DNA of 64,000 bases from Saprospiraceae bacterium (lineage in GTDB: Bacteria; Bacteroidota; Bacteroidia; Chitinophagales; Saprospiraceae): NCBI GenBank assembly GCA_019187365.1, contig JABARE010000020.1, positions 90,176-154,175 of the forward strand, given 5' to 3'. Below the pieces are notes generated by a model. That model had not been told where the DNA came from, did no database searches, and saw nothing but the letters and a program-made list of their open reading frames with translations. Positions 16,541-26,029 of this stretch are shown here, in pieces; position 1 is the stretch's first letter; the number at the start of each line of letters is the position of its first letter. The translations under genes and the position numbers were made by a program.

Positions 16541-18790
16541 ATGACGACATTCCTCGAGGGCCTCAACGAAGTGCAGCGACGCGCCGTAACCGATCTGGAA
16601 GGTCCCGTGATGGTAATTGCAGGTCCGGGTTCCGGAAAAACCCGTGTACTCACTTACCGCCTTGCGCATCTGATGATGCAGGGCGTCCGCCCGCACAACA
16701 TTCTTGCATTGACGTTTACCAACAAAGCGGCCCGCGAGATGACCGAGCGCATTGGTGAATTGGTGGGGCCGGAGGTCAGAAAAGTATGGTGCGGAACGTT
16801 CCACAGCATTTTCGCGCGCATTCTGCGCGTGGAGGCTCCCCGGATCGGCTATCCACAAAATTTTTCCATTTACGACGCCGATGATTCGCGTAGTGCCATA
16901 GCACAGATCATCAAGGAAATGGACCTCAATCCCAAAAATTACAACCCCAACACCCTACGAGCCAGGATTTCGTCGGCAAAGGCCAACCTCATCACGGCTG
17001 CTGCCTACGAAAACAACGATGACGTGCGCGAACAGGACCGGGAGAACAATATGCCGGAGACGTTTACCATTTACAAACGGTATGTGCAGCGCTGTCTGAA
17101 GGCCGGCGCAATGGATTTTGACGATCTGTTGCTGCAACTTTACCGCCTTTTGCATGAAAATCCGGACGGGGTACTGGAGAAATACCGGACGATCTTTCGA
17201 TTCGTTCTGGTAGACGAGTTCCAGGATACCAATTTTCTGCAATACGCCATCATACGGAAACTCGTCGTGTACCCTGACAGCCCGCGTAACATCTGCATTG
17301 TAGGCGACGACGCCCAAAGTATATACTCCTTCCGTGGTGCGACGATCAAAAACATTCTGGATTTTCAAAAGGACTTTCCGGATACGCGCGTTTATAAGCT
17401 GGAGCAGAATTACCGCAGTACACCGCATATTGTGCAGGCAGCCAACGACGTCATTACCCACAACAACCGCCAGATACCAAAAGAGATCTGGACGGACCGG
17501 GAGAGCGGTACCAAGATTCGGCTGATCCGGTGTGCCTCCGATATTGAAGAGGGAAAGAAAATTGCCGATTACATACTCGAGCTGAAGAACCGGTATCACC
17601 TGCGCAACAGCGGCATTGCCATTCTCTACCGCACCAACGCACAGTCCCGCATTTTTGAAGAGCACTTGCGCAGGCACAACATTCCCTACAAGGTTTTTGG
17701 TGGCATGTCTTTTTACCAGCGCAAGGAGGTGAAGGACTTTGTAGCTTATTTGCGGCTCGTTGTCAACCCTCTCGACGACGAAGCGTTCAGGCGTGTAATC
17801 AATTATCCCAAAAGAGGAATCGGCAATTCGACCCTAGATCGTTTGGCTGAAATTGCAGAAACTAACAACTGTTCGTTTTGGGATGCGACCGGTTTTCTGC
17901 AGGCGACGCCAAAGGCCATGCAGACCATTAACCATTTCCGGTCGATGGTTCTCGAGCTGCAGCGCCTTTCGGCCAAGGGCGACGCTTATCAGGTTGCGAA
18001 CAGCGCATTCAAGCTCTCAGGACTCTCTGCCGAACTAAAATCAGATATTACAAGCGAAGGCATCCAGCGCTTTGAAAATGCGATGGCTCTGCTCGACGGC
18101 ATTCGCGCGTTTGCAGAACAGGACGAGGAAGGAGAAGAGATTTCAGATGACCGCTCGCTGGCAGCTTATCTGCAGACCATTTCTTTGATCTCCGACCTGG
18201 ATGGTGCAGACGAAACGTCAGATTTTGTAACCCTGATGTCGGTGCATTCTGCAAAGGGGCTGGAGTTCGACGCCGTGCTCGTCTGTGGCCTGGAAGAGAA
18301 TTTATTTCCCAGCTACATGGCGATCCGCGATCCGGAGCAGGTGGACGAAGAGCGGCGACTGTTTTATGTAGCCATTACGCGGGCAAGGCATCACCTGATA
18401 CTCAGCTACGCACAGACCCGGTACGTTTTTGGAAATTTCCGGATGTGCGAACCCAGCAGATTCATCGACGAAATCGCCGCAGAGCGCATTGAATCCGACC
18501 GTACGCCAAAAGCGGTATTCGACCTGGCCGGGGGAGAGGACAACTCCCGCAAAAAATGGGTTGAATCGCGTCCACGTTTTACCCGGGAGGACATGAGCAA
18601 TTTTACTCCCTGCTCACCCGAACAAATCCAGACGGGCATGGTCGTACGCCATCAGAAATTCGGAAGAGGGAAAGTGTTGCTCATCGAAGGCAGCAAAGAA
18701 AACCGCGTTGCCACCATACAGTTTGGCGAGATCGACAATCCGCAACGCAAGATCATCCTTAAATATGCTAAACTGGAAATCGTACCCTGA
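16541..18790 (+). CDS. pcrA: PcrA/UvrD-like superfamily 1 DNA helicase
   Basis: 749 residues from MTTFLEGLNEVQRRAV. All SF1A motifs are present: Q-motif LNEVQRRAV, Walker A AGPGSGKTRVL, motif Ia TFTNKAAREMTER, motif II FVLVDEFQDTN, motif III VGDDAQSIYSFRGA, motif IV EQNYRST, motif V LMSVHSAKGLEFDAV and motif VI YVAITRARHHL. A 3'-5' helicase in nucleotide excision and replication-fork repair; the C-terminal tail (VVRHQKFGRGKVLLIEG) is the tudor-like segment that contacts RNA polymerase in PcrA. Divergent from the EamA gene; ends 12 bp before the convergent membrane gene. Confidence 0.95.
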   Translation: MTTFLEGLNEVQRRAVTDLEGPVMVIAGPGSGKTRVLTYRLAHLMMQGVRPHNILALTFTNKAAREMTERIGELVGPEVRKVWCGTFHSIFARILRVEAPRIGYPQNFSIYDADDSRSAIAQIIKEMDLNPKNYNPNTLRARISSAKANLITAAAYENNDDVREQDRENNMPETFTIYKRYVQRCLKAGAMDFDDLLLQLYRLLHENPDGVLEKYRTIFRFVLVDEFQDTNFLQYAIIRKLVVYPDSPRNICIVGDDAQSIYSFRGATIKNILDFQKDFPDTRVYKLEQNYRSTPHIVQAANDVITHNNRQIPKEIWTDRESGTKIRLIRCASDIEEGKKIADYILELKNRYHLRNSGIAILYRTNAQSRIFEEHLRRHNIPYKVFGGMSFYQRKEVKDFVAYLRLVVNPLDDEAFRRVINYPKRGIGNSTLDRLAEIAETNNCSFWDATGFLQATPKAMQTINHFRSMVLELQRLSAKGDAYQVANSAFKLSGLSAELKSDITSEGIQRFENAMALLDGIRAFAEQDEEGEEISDDRSLAAYLQTISLISDLDGADETSDFVTLMSVHSAKGLEFDAVLVCGLEENLFPSYMAIRDPEQVDEERRLFYVAITRARHHLILSYAQTRYVFGNFRMCEPSRFIDEIAAERIESDRTPKAVFDLAGGEDNSRKKWVESRPRFTREDMSNFTPCSPEQIQTGMVVRHQKFGRGKVLLIEGSKENRVATIQFGEIDNPQRKIILKYAKLEIVP

Positions 18791-18802
18791 GGTTAGGATG
18801 GA

Positions 18803-20005
18803 TCACAGATATCGCAGCCATTTTTTTTGAGGATGCTGCGTTTTATATCGGTCGTAGGAGCGGCATACAGGATAAAGCAGGCCAACGACCAGCAACCAGA
18901 CCAGATATACCGTCCACAAGGGAAATCCGTCTCCAGGGATGACAAAGAGAAAGGGAATTTGGGACATGGAATCTATTGCGGATTGCACGTCCTTCCCGGA
19001 AGCTAAGAAGGCGATGGTACGCAGCGTGTGTATAAGGTATAAATGGAGAATGTAATAGAAAAAGGCCGTTCTCCCAAAAATGGTGATCACTCGTTCAGCT
19101 TTGTGCGGAATGTTCTCTGCAAAGCGCAGCAGCAACAGCGCAATGCCCATGGTTGCGCAGAGATACAGTAGAGAAGGCGGATATTTTTCAACGTTGAAAA
19201 AAGAAAAAATGCTTTGGGCTGACCAATCGCCCGGCACCCAGGGTCTTGGGTCGCCGTAAAGGCGCAGCCCCCGCAATACAAAAAACGCCACGAGTAATAA
19301 TCCAGAGGTTCTCAAGAGGTAAAGGCGGCGTTTTTGGAACCCAAAGTCTGGCGCGAACCAACTCCCGGCGGCATAACCCACCATCATCAATGCAGTCCAT
19401 GGAAGGAATGGGTAAACGATGATGAAATAGTGGTTTGGAAAAAATTCGTAGGGAACAAAATGGCCATGCAACAGAAGGTCCATGAACCATCCCGGTCCGT
19501 TGTCGCCTTCGACGACCGGCAATGCATTGTGCAATAACAACACCACGGCTCCCAGCGCGAGCAACCATTTCGACGTCGCGCCGAAGTAAAGCAATGAGCC
19601 CAGCAGGACCATACTGATGCCGATGGCCCAAATCACCTGCAGCGGAAGGGCATAGTAAAATGGGTTGAACGTCCATGCAAGCGATATGATGAAAACCTCG
19701 GCGACGATGAGCCAAAGACCCCGGCGCATGACAAAGGTGGCAAGCGCCATGCGATCTTTTCGAAGCCCTTGCAGATAAATGGATGTCCCTGACAAAAAGA
19801 TAAAGATCGGAGCACAGAGGTGGGTAATCCACCGGGTGATGTACAGCGCAGCGTTCGTCGTGGAGGGGTCGAGTGGATCGCCGGTCATGGCGTCAATGTG
19901 AAAGTAGTCGCGCACGTGGTCCAGGGCCATTAAGATCATCGCCAGGCCGCGGACAACGTCAATGGAGCTGATGCGGGGTTTTGCTGTGGGCGTGATGGCT
20001 TGCAT
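18803..20005 (-). CDS. DUF1624/HGSNAT-like membrane acyltransferase
   Basis: 400 residues from MQAITPTAKPRISSIDVVRG. The block SIDVVRGLAMILMALDHVRDYFH at residues 14-36 is the hallmark of the DUF1624/heparan-alpha-glucosaminide N-acetyltransferase-type family, with about ten membrane helices following and the conserved THLCAPIFIFLSGTSIYLQ segment. Relatives acetylate sugars across membranes; the substrate here is unknown. Longer starts exist up to 20281 but would run through the divergent abgT promoter. TACCTTTA, one base off the -7 consensus, lies at 20012-20019 on the minus strand. Confidence 0.82.
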   Translation of the reverse strand: MQAITPTAKPRISSIDVVRGLAMILMALDHVRDYFHIDAMTGDPLDPSTTNAALYITRWITHLCAPIFIFLSGTSIYLQGLRKDRMALATFVMRRGLWLIVAEVFIISLAWTFNPFYYALPLQVIWAIGISMVLLGSLLYFGATSKWLLALGAVVLLLHNALPVVEGDNGPGWFMDLLLHGHFVPYEFFPNHYFIIVYPFLPWTALMMVGYAAGSWFAPDFGFQKRRLYLLRTSGLLLVAFFVLRGLRLYGDPRPWVPGDWSAQSIFSFFNVEKYPPSLLYLCATMGIALLLLRFAENIPHKAERVITIFGRTAFFYYILHLYLIHTLRTIAFLASGKDVQSAIDSMSQIPFLFVIPGDGFPLWTVYLVWLLVVGLLYPVCRSYDRYKTQHPQKKWLRYL

Positions 20006-20122
20006 ACCCTGTAAAGGTAATCGAATCCGCGGCATGACATTCCGCTGTGAGGCCATGCTTTTGTTCGATGGGGGAACCGCATCCAAATTTTTAGCATCTT
20101 TGGCCAAAGCAAGCAACAGCAT

Positions 20123-21646
20123 ATGGAAAAACAACAACGCAGTGGAATCGACCGGTTTTTGAGTGTAGTAGAGCGCATTGGCAACGCCTTGCCGCATCCC
20201 GCCAGTCTTTTCGCCTTGTTCGCCCTCCTGGTCGTGTTGCTGAGCTGGGTGTTTAGCATGATCGGTGTAACGGTGACCCACCCCGGAACGGGTGAACAGG
20301 TCTCGGTAGTCAACTTATTTTCCGTAAGCGGATTTCACCGGATCATCACCCACCTGGTCACCAATTTTACCGGCTTTGCACCGCTGGGGACAGTGCTCGT
20401 CGCACTGCTCGGAATTGGAGTAGCCGAAGGGCTTGGCCTGATCGGTTCTGCGTTGCGCCTGGTGGTCCTGAAAGCCCCACCTCGGATGCTCACCCTGGTG
20501 ATCGTTTTTTGCGGCGTGATCAGCAATACGGCCAGTGAAGTGGGCTACGTTTTGCTGGTGCCCTTATCGGCCATCATCTTTCATGCAGCGGGAAGGCACC
20601 CGCTGGCCGGGCTCGCTGCGGCATTTGCCGGCGTATCGGGCGGGTACAGTGCCAACTTGTTTTTAGGTACGATTGACCCCTTGCTTTCGGGGCTCTCACA
20701 GGAAGCTGCCCGCATCCTGCAGCCGGAGTATTCCGTGAATCCCATGTGCAACTATTACTTCATGTTTGCGTCGACCTTTCTCATAACCTTTCTCGGCACC
20801 TGGCTGACTGAAAATGTCGTCGAACCGCGGCTGGGAAAATACTCGGGGGATGCTCGTGCCGATGAGATCAAGCCACTGAATAAAGAGGAGCGGCGAGGAC
20901 TCAAATATGCCTTTTACGCATCGCTGCTGTTTGTAGCCCTGATCGCCGGTGGGCTCATCCCGTCAAACGGCTATCTTCGAAATCCCGAAACCGGCGATAT
21001 ACTCAAGTCTCCATTTATGTCGGGCATCGTGTCCCTGCTCTTCTTTGGAGCTGCGCTGGTAGGTGTGGCATACGGTATAGGCGCGCGGACACTGAAATCT
21101 GACGCCGATCTGATGAAGGGCATGGGCAAGAGCATGGAAACACTGGGGTCTTACATCGTGCTCGTGTTTTTTGCAGCGCAGTTCGTGGCTTTTTTCAACT
21201 GGACCAACATCGGAGTGATCCTGGCTGTCCAGGGAGCCGAAATGCTCAAGGCATCGGGCCTCGGCCCCATTCCACTGATGGTGGCATTTATATTCGTATC
21301 TGCGACCATCAACCTCATTATGGGCAGTGCTTCTGCCAAGTGGGCGATCATGGCTCCCGTCTTCATTCCCATGTTCATGCTGCTGGGATATACGCCGGAG
21401 TTTACGCAGGCAGCCTATCGCATTGGCGACAGCACGACCAACATCATCTCTCCAATGATGTCGTATTTTGCATTGATCGTAGCCTTCATCCAGCGCTACC
21501 AGCCGAACGCCGGCATCGGAACGGTAATTGCCACCATGTTGCCATATTCGGTTACCTTTTTGATCGGGTGGATCATTTTCTTTGTCGTATGGATACTCAT
21601 CGGCCTTCCACTGGGTCCCGGAGCGGAGCTCTACCTTGCCAAGTGA
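20123..21646 (+). CDS. abgT: AbgT-family transporter
   Basis: 507 residues with the AbgT pattern: N-terminal [30 protein letters not shown], a hairpin-rich transport domain, [52 protein letters not shown] and the C-terminal [21 protein letters not shown]. The family takes up p-aminobenzoyl-glutamate or exports sulfonamide-type antimetabolites using ion gradients. Typical length about 500. Monocistronic, divergent from the acyltransferase. A 12-bp palindrome CTTTGGCCAAAG at 20098-20109 lies just upstream of the start. Confidence 0.92.
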   Translation: MEKQQRSGIDRFLSVVERIGNALPHPASLFALFALLVVLLSWVFSMIGVTVTHPGTGEQVSVVNLFSVSGFHRIITHLVTNFTGFAPLGTVLVALLGIGVAEGLGLIGSALRLVVLKAPPRMLTLVIVFCGVISNTASEVGYVLLVPLSAIIFHAAGRHPLAGLAAAFAGVSGGYSANLFLGTIDPLLSGLSQEAARILQPEYSVNPMCNYYFMFASTFLITFLGTWLTENVVEPRLGKYSGDARADEIKPLNKEERRGLKYAFYASLLFVALIAGGLIPSNGYLRNPETGDILKSPFMSGIVSLLFFGAALVGVAYGIGARTLKSDADLMKGMGKSMETLGSYIVLVFFAAQFVAFFNWTNIGVILAVQGAEMLKASGLGPIPLMVAFIFVSATINLIMGSASAKWAIMAPVFIPMFMLLGYTPEFTQAAYRIGDSTTNIISPMMSYFALIVAFIQRYQPNAGIGTVIATMLPYSVTFLIGWIIFFVVWILIGLPLGPGAELYLAK

Positions 21647-21791
21647 TTGCGGAGGCGGTGAAGGGGATTGATGTTGAACGCCTGTTGCAGGAACTGCCAG
21701 GAGTGCAAGCGGCTTGTATCCGGTTCTGTTGGCGTCAAGGTTGCGTATCTTGTATGGCAATTTATTGCGGCCCATCGCGTTAACAGGGATT

Positions 21792-22949
21792 GTGAAAGGA
21801 TTTTCCAAACCGGCACAGATTAAAACCGCATGGTGGATTGCAGGGCTGGCGTTTATGCTCATGCCGCTGATTTATTCCAATTACCTCGGAAAGAAGTTGT
21901 CGGCACTGGAACTGAAGAAAATCCAGCTGTTTGAAAAGACCCTTGCAGAGATTACAAACACCTCCAACCTGGATGCCGGTGAAGACGTGACCTACGAAAT
22001 GGACATGCTGCAGTCCATCATCGAAGACCTGCAGCTCGTCGTCATCAACAAACACGAGGAAGTGATCGACCTCTACAACTTTCCCGAAAAAACGGATGCG
22101 GTAAAGGTATTGGCCGATTTGAAGCAGAGTGGTCCAGAACCCTTCGATTCGGAGGATTACCTCATATACTACCGTTATCCATTTACCCTGACCCTGCTGA
22201 GCTATTTCCCGCTCGTCCAGTTGCTCTTGCTGCTTTTGTATGCAGCCGTAGGCTACGGTTTGTTCAATGCCTCTCGCCGCGAGGAACAGAACCGGGTCTG
22301 GGTGGGCATGGCCAAAGAAACGGCGCACCAGCTTGGAACCCCAATATCAGGACTGGTGGGGTGGCTGGAGGCACTTCGCAGCAGCCCCAGGGACCCCGAA
22401 ACGGGAGCTGTGCTCGAAGAAATGGGAAGGGACCTCGACAAGCTGCAACGCGTGGCGGACCGCTTTTCGAAAATTGGCTCGGTGCCTGAGCTTCAAGCCA
22501 TGCCCGTGATCCCCCTGCTCGAGGAAAGCATCCGCTACATCTCTGCCCGAGCCAGCAGGAACATCACCATCCGGCTGGAAGCCTCAGCCGAAAAGCCGAA
22601 TGCCCTGCTTAACGCAAATCTCTTTTCCTGGGTCATCGAAAATCTGCTGCGCAACGCACTGGATGCCATGGAACAGGAAGGGAATATCATCATCCGGTTG
22701 TTTGAAGACGGGCGTTGGTTGCACATCGAAGTCAGCGACGACGGCCGCGGGATGTCTGTAGCCATTAGAAAGCAAGTCTTTAAACCCGGGTTCACGACCA
22801 AAAAACGAGGCTGGGGGCTCGGCCTTTCCCTTTCGAGGCGGATTGTGGAAAACTACCACCGGGGAAAGCTTTTCGTCAAATCGACGGAACCAGGAAAAGG
22901 CACCACCCTGGCCATTCAATTGCCCCGATTTGACGGAGTCATGACTTGA
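21792..22949 (+). CDS. Sensor histidine kinase
   Basis: 385 residues from GTG at 21792 (VKGFSKPAQIKTAWWIAG); frames extend upstream only with TTG codons. Two membrane helices (about 14-30 and 135-158) flank a ~100-residue periplasmic sensor. The H-box is unusual, AKETAHQLGTPISGL with H179, followed by N box ENLLRNALDAM, G1 DDGRGM, F box FKPGFTTKKRGWGLGLSLSRRIV. The Q-L-G-T-P variant replaces the common E-[FL]-R-T-P and defines a Bacteroidota group. No response regulator lies nearby, so it is an orphan kinase here. Confidence 0.88.
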   Translation: MKGFSKPAQIKTAWWIAGLAFMLMPLIYSNYLGKKLSALELKKIQLFEKTLAEITNTSNLDAGEDVTYEMDMLQSIIEDLQLVVINKHEEVIDLYNFPEKTDAVKVLADLKQSGPEPFDSEDYLIYYRYPFTLTLLSYFPLVQLLLLLLYAAVGYGLFNASRREEQNRVWVGMAKETAHQLGTPISGLVGWLEALRSSPRDPETGAVLEEMGRDLDKLQRVADRFSKIGSVPELQAMPVIPLLEESIRYISARASRNITIRLEASAEKPNALLNANLFSWVIENLLRNALDAMEQEGNIIIRLFEDGRWLHIEVSDDGRGMSVAIRKQVFKPGFTTKKRGWGLGLSLSRRIVENYHRGKLFVKSTEPGKGTTLAIQLPRFDGVMT

Positions 22950-22989
22950 TTTGCGAGCTGCCGTGCATCCATTGAGCTGCAATTCCCCT

Positions 22990-22997
22990 TACCTTTG
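22990..22997 (+). promoter_or_regulatory. Promoter -7 element TACCTTTG
   Basis: Perfect TAnnTTTG match 27 bp before the PEP carboxykinase start; the identical octamer precedes the GT5-like and pheS genes. Confidence 0.55.
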
Positions 22998-23024
22998 CCA
23001 CCCTGAAACCGCTCAAAACGAAAT

Positions 23025-24644
23025 ATGATGAGTCTGTACGGCAAAATATCTGCCAGGTGGCCGCTTGAACATTGCGGCATTCATCCCAAAGCCAACCAGT
23101 ATTGCAACCTCCCCCAGGAGGAATACGTCCGGGAGAGTATAAACAGGAATCTGGGGACCCTTAGCGATACCGGGGCGCTGGTCATCCGCACCGGAGAATT
23201 TACAGGGCGTAGCCCGGACGACAAGTTTACCGTGGAGGACGATACGACCCGGAATCAGGTTGACTGGAACAAGTTCAACAAGCCTTTTCCAAAAGACAAA
23301 TTTCGAGCGCTGCTCGAAAAGATGTGCCGTTACCTCGAGGAGCGGGATGTATTTGTGAGGGACGCTTATGCCTGTGCCGATCCACGCTACCGGATTACCC
23401 TCCGCGTCATAGCTGAATATCCCTGGAGCGCCATGTTTGCGGGGAATATGTTCATTCGCCCCGAAGCGGTTGATCTGGAGGGGTTCCTTCCCGAATGGAC
23501 CATCTATTGCGCTCCCGGTTTCCATGCCGACCCCGCAGGGGATGGCACGCGACAGCACAATTTTTCGATCATCGATTTTGAAGAAAAGAAGATCCTGATT
23601 GGCGGCTCAGCCTATACGGGCGAGATCAAAAAATCGATCTTCACCATACTCAACTTTCTGTTGCCGGTCGAGCAGGGAGTTCTCCCCATGCACTGTTCGG
23701 CAAATGTGGGCGGCTCGGGTGATACCGCCATCTTTTTTGGGCTGTCGGGAACGGGCAAAACGACCTTGTCGGCCGATCCTCAGCGCAAACTCATAGGAGA
23801 CGACGAGCACGCATGGTCCGACCAGGGTGTATTTAATTTTGAAGGAGGGTGCTACGCAAAATGCATTGACCTGACCGAAGAAAAGGAGCCGGATATTTTT
23901 CGCGCCATACGAACCGGCGCCCTGTTGGAGAATGTAATGTTCCGGGAGGGGACTCACGTTCCGGACTACCACAATTCGGCGATCACCGAAAATACGCGCG
24001 TATCCTATCCTCTGGATCATATATCCAATGCGCTGCGGCCGTCAGTGGGCGGGCATCCGCAGAATATTTTTTTCCTGACCTGCGATGCTTACGGTGTTCT
24101 TCCTCCCATCAGCCGGCTTAGCCGGGCGCAGACCATGTACCATTTCATTTCGGGATATACCGCCAAGGTCGCCGGCACCGAAGCCGGGGTGACGGAACCC
24201 AAGGCTACGTTTTCTGCATGTTTTGGTGCTCCCTTTCTGCCGTTGCACCCCACGCAGTATGCAGAGATGCTTGGCCAGCGTATCGGGCGGTTTGATCCGC
24301 GGATCTGGCTCGTAAATACGGGTTGGACCGGTGGCCCTTACGGCGTTGGCAGCCGCATCCGGTTGGCATACACCCGTTCGTTGATCACTGCAGCCATGAC
24401 CGGTCAATTGGATGGGGTGGAATATTCAAGAGATCAGGTGTTCGGACTCGAGCATCCGCTGCAATGTCCGGGCGTGCCTTCCGATGTTTTGCAACCGCGC
24501 AACACCTGGGCAGATCCTTCAGAGTACGATCGCATGGCCGCCAAACTCGCCGGGTTGTTTGCAGCAAATTTTGAGAAGTACCAGGACAAAGCCAGTGAGG
24601 AGATCCGCTCAGCCGGGCCGCGGCTGCAATACGCCGGATCCTGA
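23025..24644 (+). CDS. pckA: Phosphoenolpyruvate carboxykinase (ATP)
   Basis: 539 residues; M at 23025 or 23028. Conserved segments: RTGEFTGRSPDDKF (substrate loop), RIIAEYPW-type SRVIAEYPWSAMFAGNMFIRP, kinase-1a loop G239-LSGTGKTT-247, and kinase-2 IGDDEHAWSDQGVFNFEGGCYAK with the metal-binding DD. It converts oxaloacetate plus ATP to PEP, the entry of gluconeogenesis. Length and start match the ATP-dependent rather than the GTP-dependent family. The stop codon sits inside a 7-bp hairpin (24634-24651). Confidence 0.96.
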   Translation: MMSLYGKISARWPLEHCGIHPKANQYCNLPQEEYVRESINRNLGTLSDTGALVIRTGEFTGRSPDDKFTVEDDTTRNQVDWNKFNKPFPKDKFRALLEKMCRYLEERDVFVRDAYACADPRYRITLRVIAEYPWSAMFAGNMFIRPEAVDLEGFLPEWTIYCAPGFHADPAGDGTRQHNFSIIDFEEKKILIGGSAYTGEIKKSIFTILNFLLPVEQGVLPMHCSANVGGSGDTAIFFGLSGTGKTTLSADPQRKLIGDDEHAWSDQGVFNFEGGCYAKCIDLTEEKEPDIFRAIRTGALLENVMFREGTHVPDYHNSAITENTRVSYPLDHISNALRPSVGGHPQNIFFLTCDAYGVLPPISRLSRAQTMYHFISGYTAKVAGTEAGVTEPKATFSACFGAPFLPLHPTQYAEMLGQRIGRFDPRIWLVNTGWTGGPYGVGSRIRLAYTRSLITAAMTGQLDGVEYSRDQVFGLEHPLQCPGVPSDVLQPRNTWADPSEYDRMAAKLAGLFAANFEKYQDKASEEIRSAGPRLQYAGS

Positions 24645-24651
24645 GATCCGG
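24634..24651 (+). terminator. Hairpin spanning the pckA stop codon
   Basis: CCGGATC-CTGA-GATCCGG, a 7-bp stem whose loop contains the TGA stop of pckA. Only a weak U-rich tail follows (CTTTAGAACTCTCATTTATT), so it may be a terminator or an RNA-end stabiliser. Confidence 0.45.
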
Positions 24652-24688
24652 ATCCGCTTTAGAACTCTCATTTATTATTTGTCTGATA

Positions 24689-24708
24689 ACTAACAAACGT
24701 TTGTTAGT
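24689..24708. other. Perfect 20-bp palindrome at a convergent gene junction
   Basis: ACTAACAAACGTTTGTTAGT is a perfect inverted repeat lying between pckA (ending 24644) and the convergent small lipoprotein gene (ending 24730). Similar ACTAAC...GTTAGT palindromes occur at another convergent junction (42471-42513). It could act as a bidirectional terminator hairpin or a repressor-type site. Confidence 0.7.
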
Positions 24709-24729
24709 CTATTGAAAAATGTGCAAAGC

Positions 24730-25041
24730 TCAGTCGGGTTTTTTAGGCGGTCGGTATTCCGGAAAACTGACTTCCGGTTTTTCCGGGCGCACGGAATCGA
24801 TGGGGATGGTAAGGCTGTCGTATTTGATGCGCTTGGAAAGTACGATGAGCACCGAATCAGCGAGCCGCTCGATGTCCTGCTGCATTCTGCGCGTGCATTC
24901 TTCTGTTTTTTTTTCGGTAAACTGCTGTACCAGGGCGGTCAGTTTTGCTTCCGTCTGCCGGGCAACGAGGTCCTCGTCCTGCTTGCAGGAGGTTATGATG
25001 CTGCACAGCAGCAGAACGGACAGGAAGTCGGCTGTTTTCAC
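24730..25041 (-). CDS. Small coiled-coil lipoprotein B
   Basis: 103 residues from GTG at 25041, whose GTGA overlaps the stop of the upstream lipoprotein gene, so translation is coupled. [19 protein letters not shown] gives a short signal peptide with lipobox ITSC (Cys 19). The mature part is a charged helix with heptad-like spacing (VARQTEAKLTALVQQFTEKKTEECTRRMQQDIERLADSVL) followed by a proline-rich tail (VRPEKPEVSFPEYRPPKKPD). I know no named family. It looks like an outer-membrane or periplasmic tether, an inference only. Confidence 0.72.
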   Translation of the reverse strand: MKTADFLSVLLLCSIITSCKQDEDLVARQTEAKLTALVQQFTEKKTEECTRRMQQDIERLADSVLIVLSKRIKYDSLTIPIDSVRPEKPEVSFPEYRPPKKPD

Positions 25042-25289
25042 AGGCTTTGGCGCAATTTGAGGATCTCCGCCTTTCGGGCCTCGATGATGGAATCGAGTTG
25101 ACTGCCAATGGTCGTTTGTGTGCGCACCGAGCAAATTGAATCGAGTTCGCGCTCCAGGACGGGCTGCATCTGGTGAAACAAACTGTCGGCAGCAACGCGC
25201 GTCAACCTTTCGATTTCTGCATTGCTGCTGTCGCAGGATGCGGTCATCAGCATCAGTAATAGCATCCCGCAACAGTGATTAACTTTCAT
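25038..25289 (-). CDS. Small coiled-coil lipoprotein A
   Basis: 83 residues from [19 protein letters not shown], with lipobox TASC. The mature protein of about 64 residues is a single charged helix ([33 protein letters not shown]...[18 protein letters not shown]). It overlaps the 3' end of the LptB-like gene by 11 bp and the start of lipoprotein B by 4 bp, forming a tightly packed unit. Similar layout to lipoprotein B suggests an ancient duplication or a working pair. Function unknown. Confidence 0.72.
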   Translation of the reverse strand: MKVNHCCGMLLLMLMTASCDSSNAEIERLTRVAADSLFHQMQPVLERELDSICSVRTQTTIGSQLDSIIEARKAEILKLRQSL

Positions 25290-26025
25290 GGGCCGCGGAT
25301 CTTTTGCGCAAAACAAAGTTCTGACCAAGGTAAATGCGACGCACCGCTTCGTCGGCGGCGAGTTCTTCGGCCGTTCCCGACATGAGCATTTTACCGTCGA
25401 CGATCAGGTAGGCACGATCGGTGATCGACAGCGTTTCGTGTACGTTGTGGTCTGTAATGAGGATGCCGATGTTGCGAAGCCTCAGGTTGTCGATGATCGA
25501 CTGGATGTCTTCAACGGCAATCGGATCAATTCCGGCAAACGGTTCATCGAGCAGGATGAACGCCGGATCGGACGCCAGGGCACGTGCAATTTCGGTGCGG
25601 CGGCGCTCTCCTCCGCTAAGGGAGTCTCCCTGGTTTTTTCGCACTTTGCCGAGGTTGAATTCGGAAATGAGCTGTTCCAGTTTTTCGCGCTGTTGCGCCC
25701 CGGTGAGCGGTCGCATTTCGAGGATGGCGCGAATGTTGTCTTCAACGCTCAGCTTGCGAAAGACCGAGGGTTCCTGTGGAAGGTAGCCAAGGCCTTTGCG
25801 TGCGCGAACGTACATGGCATCGCGCGTGATCTCCCGGTCGTCGAGGTATACCGTTCCTGAATTTGGGGTGATGAAGCCAACGATCATGTAAAAGGTAGTC
25901 GTCTTTCCGGCGCCGTTGGGGCCCAACAGTCCGACGATTTCTCCCTGGCTGACCTCAATGGAAATCCCGTTGACGACGGTGCGTTGTCCGTATATTTTTA
26001 CCAGTGAATGGGTTCGCAATTTCAT
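25279..26025 (-). CDS. lptB: LPS export ABC ATPase (LptB-like)
   Basis: 248 residues from [20 protein letters not shown]; a start seven codons earlier is possible. Walker [11 protein letters not shown]-loop [10 protein letters not shown], signature [15 protein letters not shown], Walker [15 protein letters not shown]-loop ITDHNV. The [19 protein letters not shown] block and length are typical of LptB, the cytoplasmic ATPase that drives LPS extraction by LptFG. It starts 4 bp after the Ig-like lipoprotein and runs into the two small lipoproteins, one compact transcription unit. LptFG are not in the window. Confidence 0.9.
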   Translation of the reverse strand: MKLRTHSLVKIYGQRTVVNGISIEVSQGEIVGLLGPNGAGKTTTFYMIVGFITPNSGTVYLDDREITRDAMYVRARKGLGYLPQEPSVFRKLSVEDNIRAILEMRPLTGAQQREKLEQLISEFNLGKVRKNQGDSLSGGERRRTEIARALASDPAFILLDEPFAGIDPIAVEDIQSIIDNLRLRNIGILITDHNVHETLSITDRAYLIVDGKMLMSGTAEELAADEAVRRIYLGQNFVLRKRSAAHES

Positions 26026-26029
26026 GTGG

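Noticed and set aside
16529..16541. TTG start for the helicase
   Set aside because: The ATG at 16541 gives the usual N-terminus right before the Q motif.
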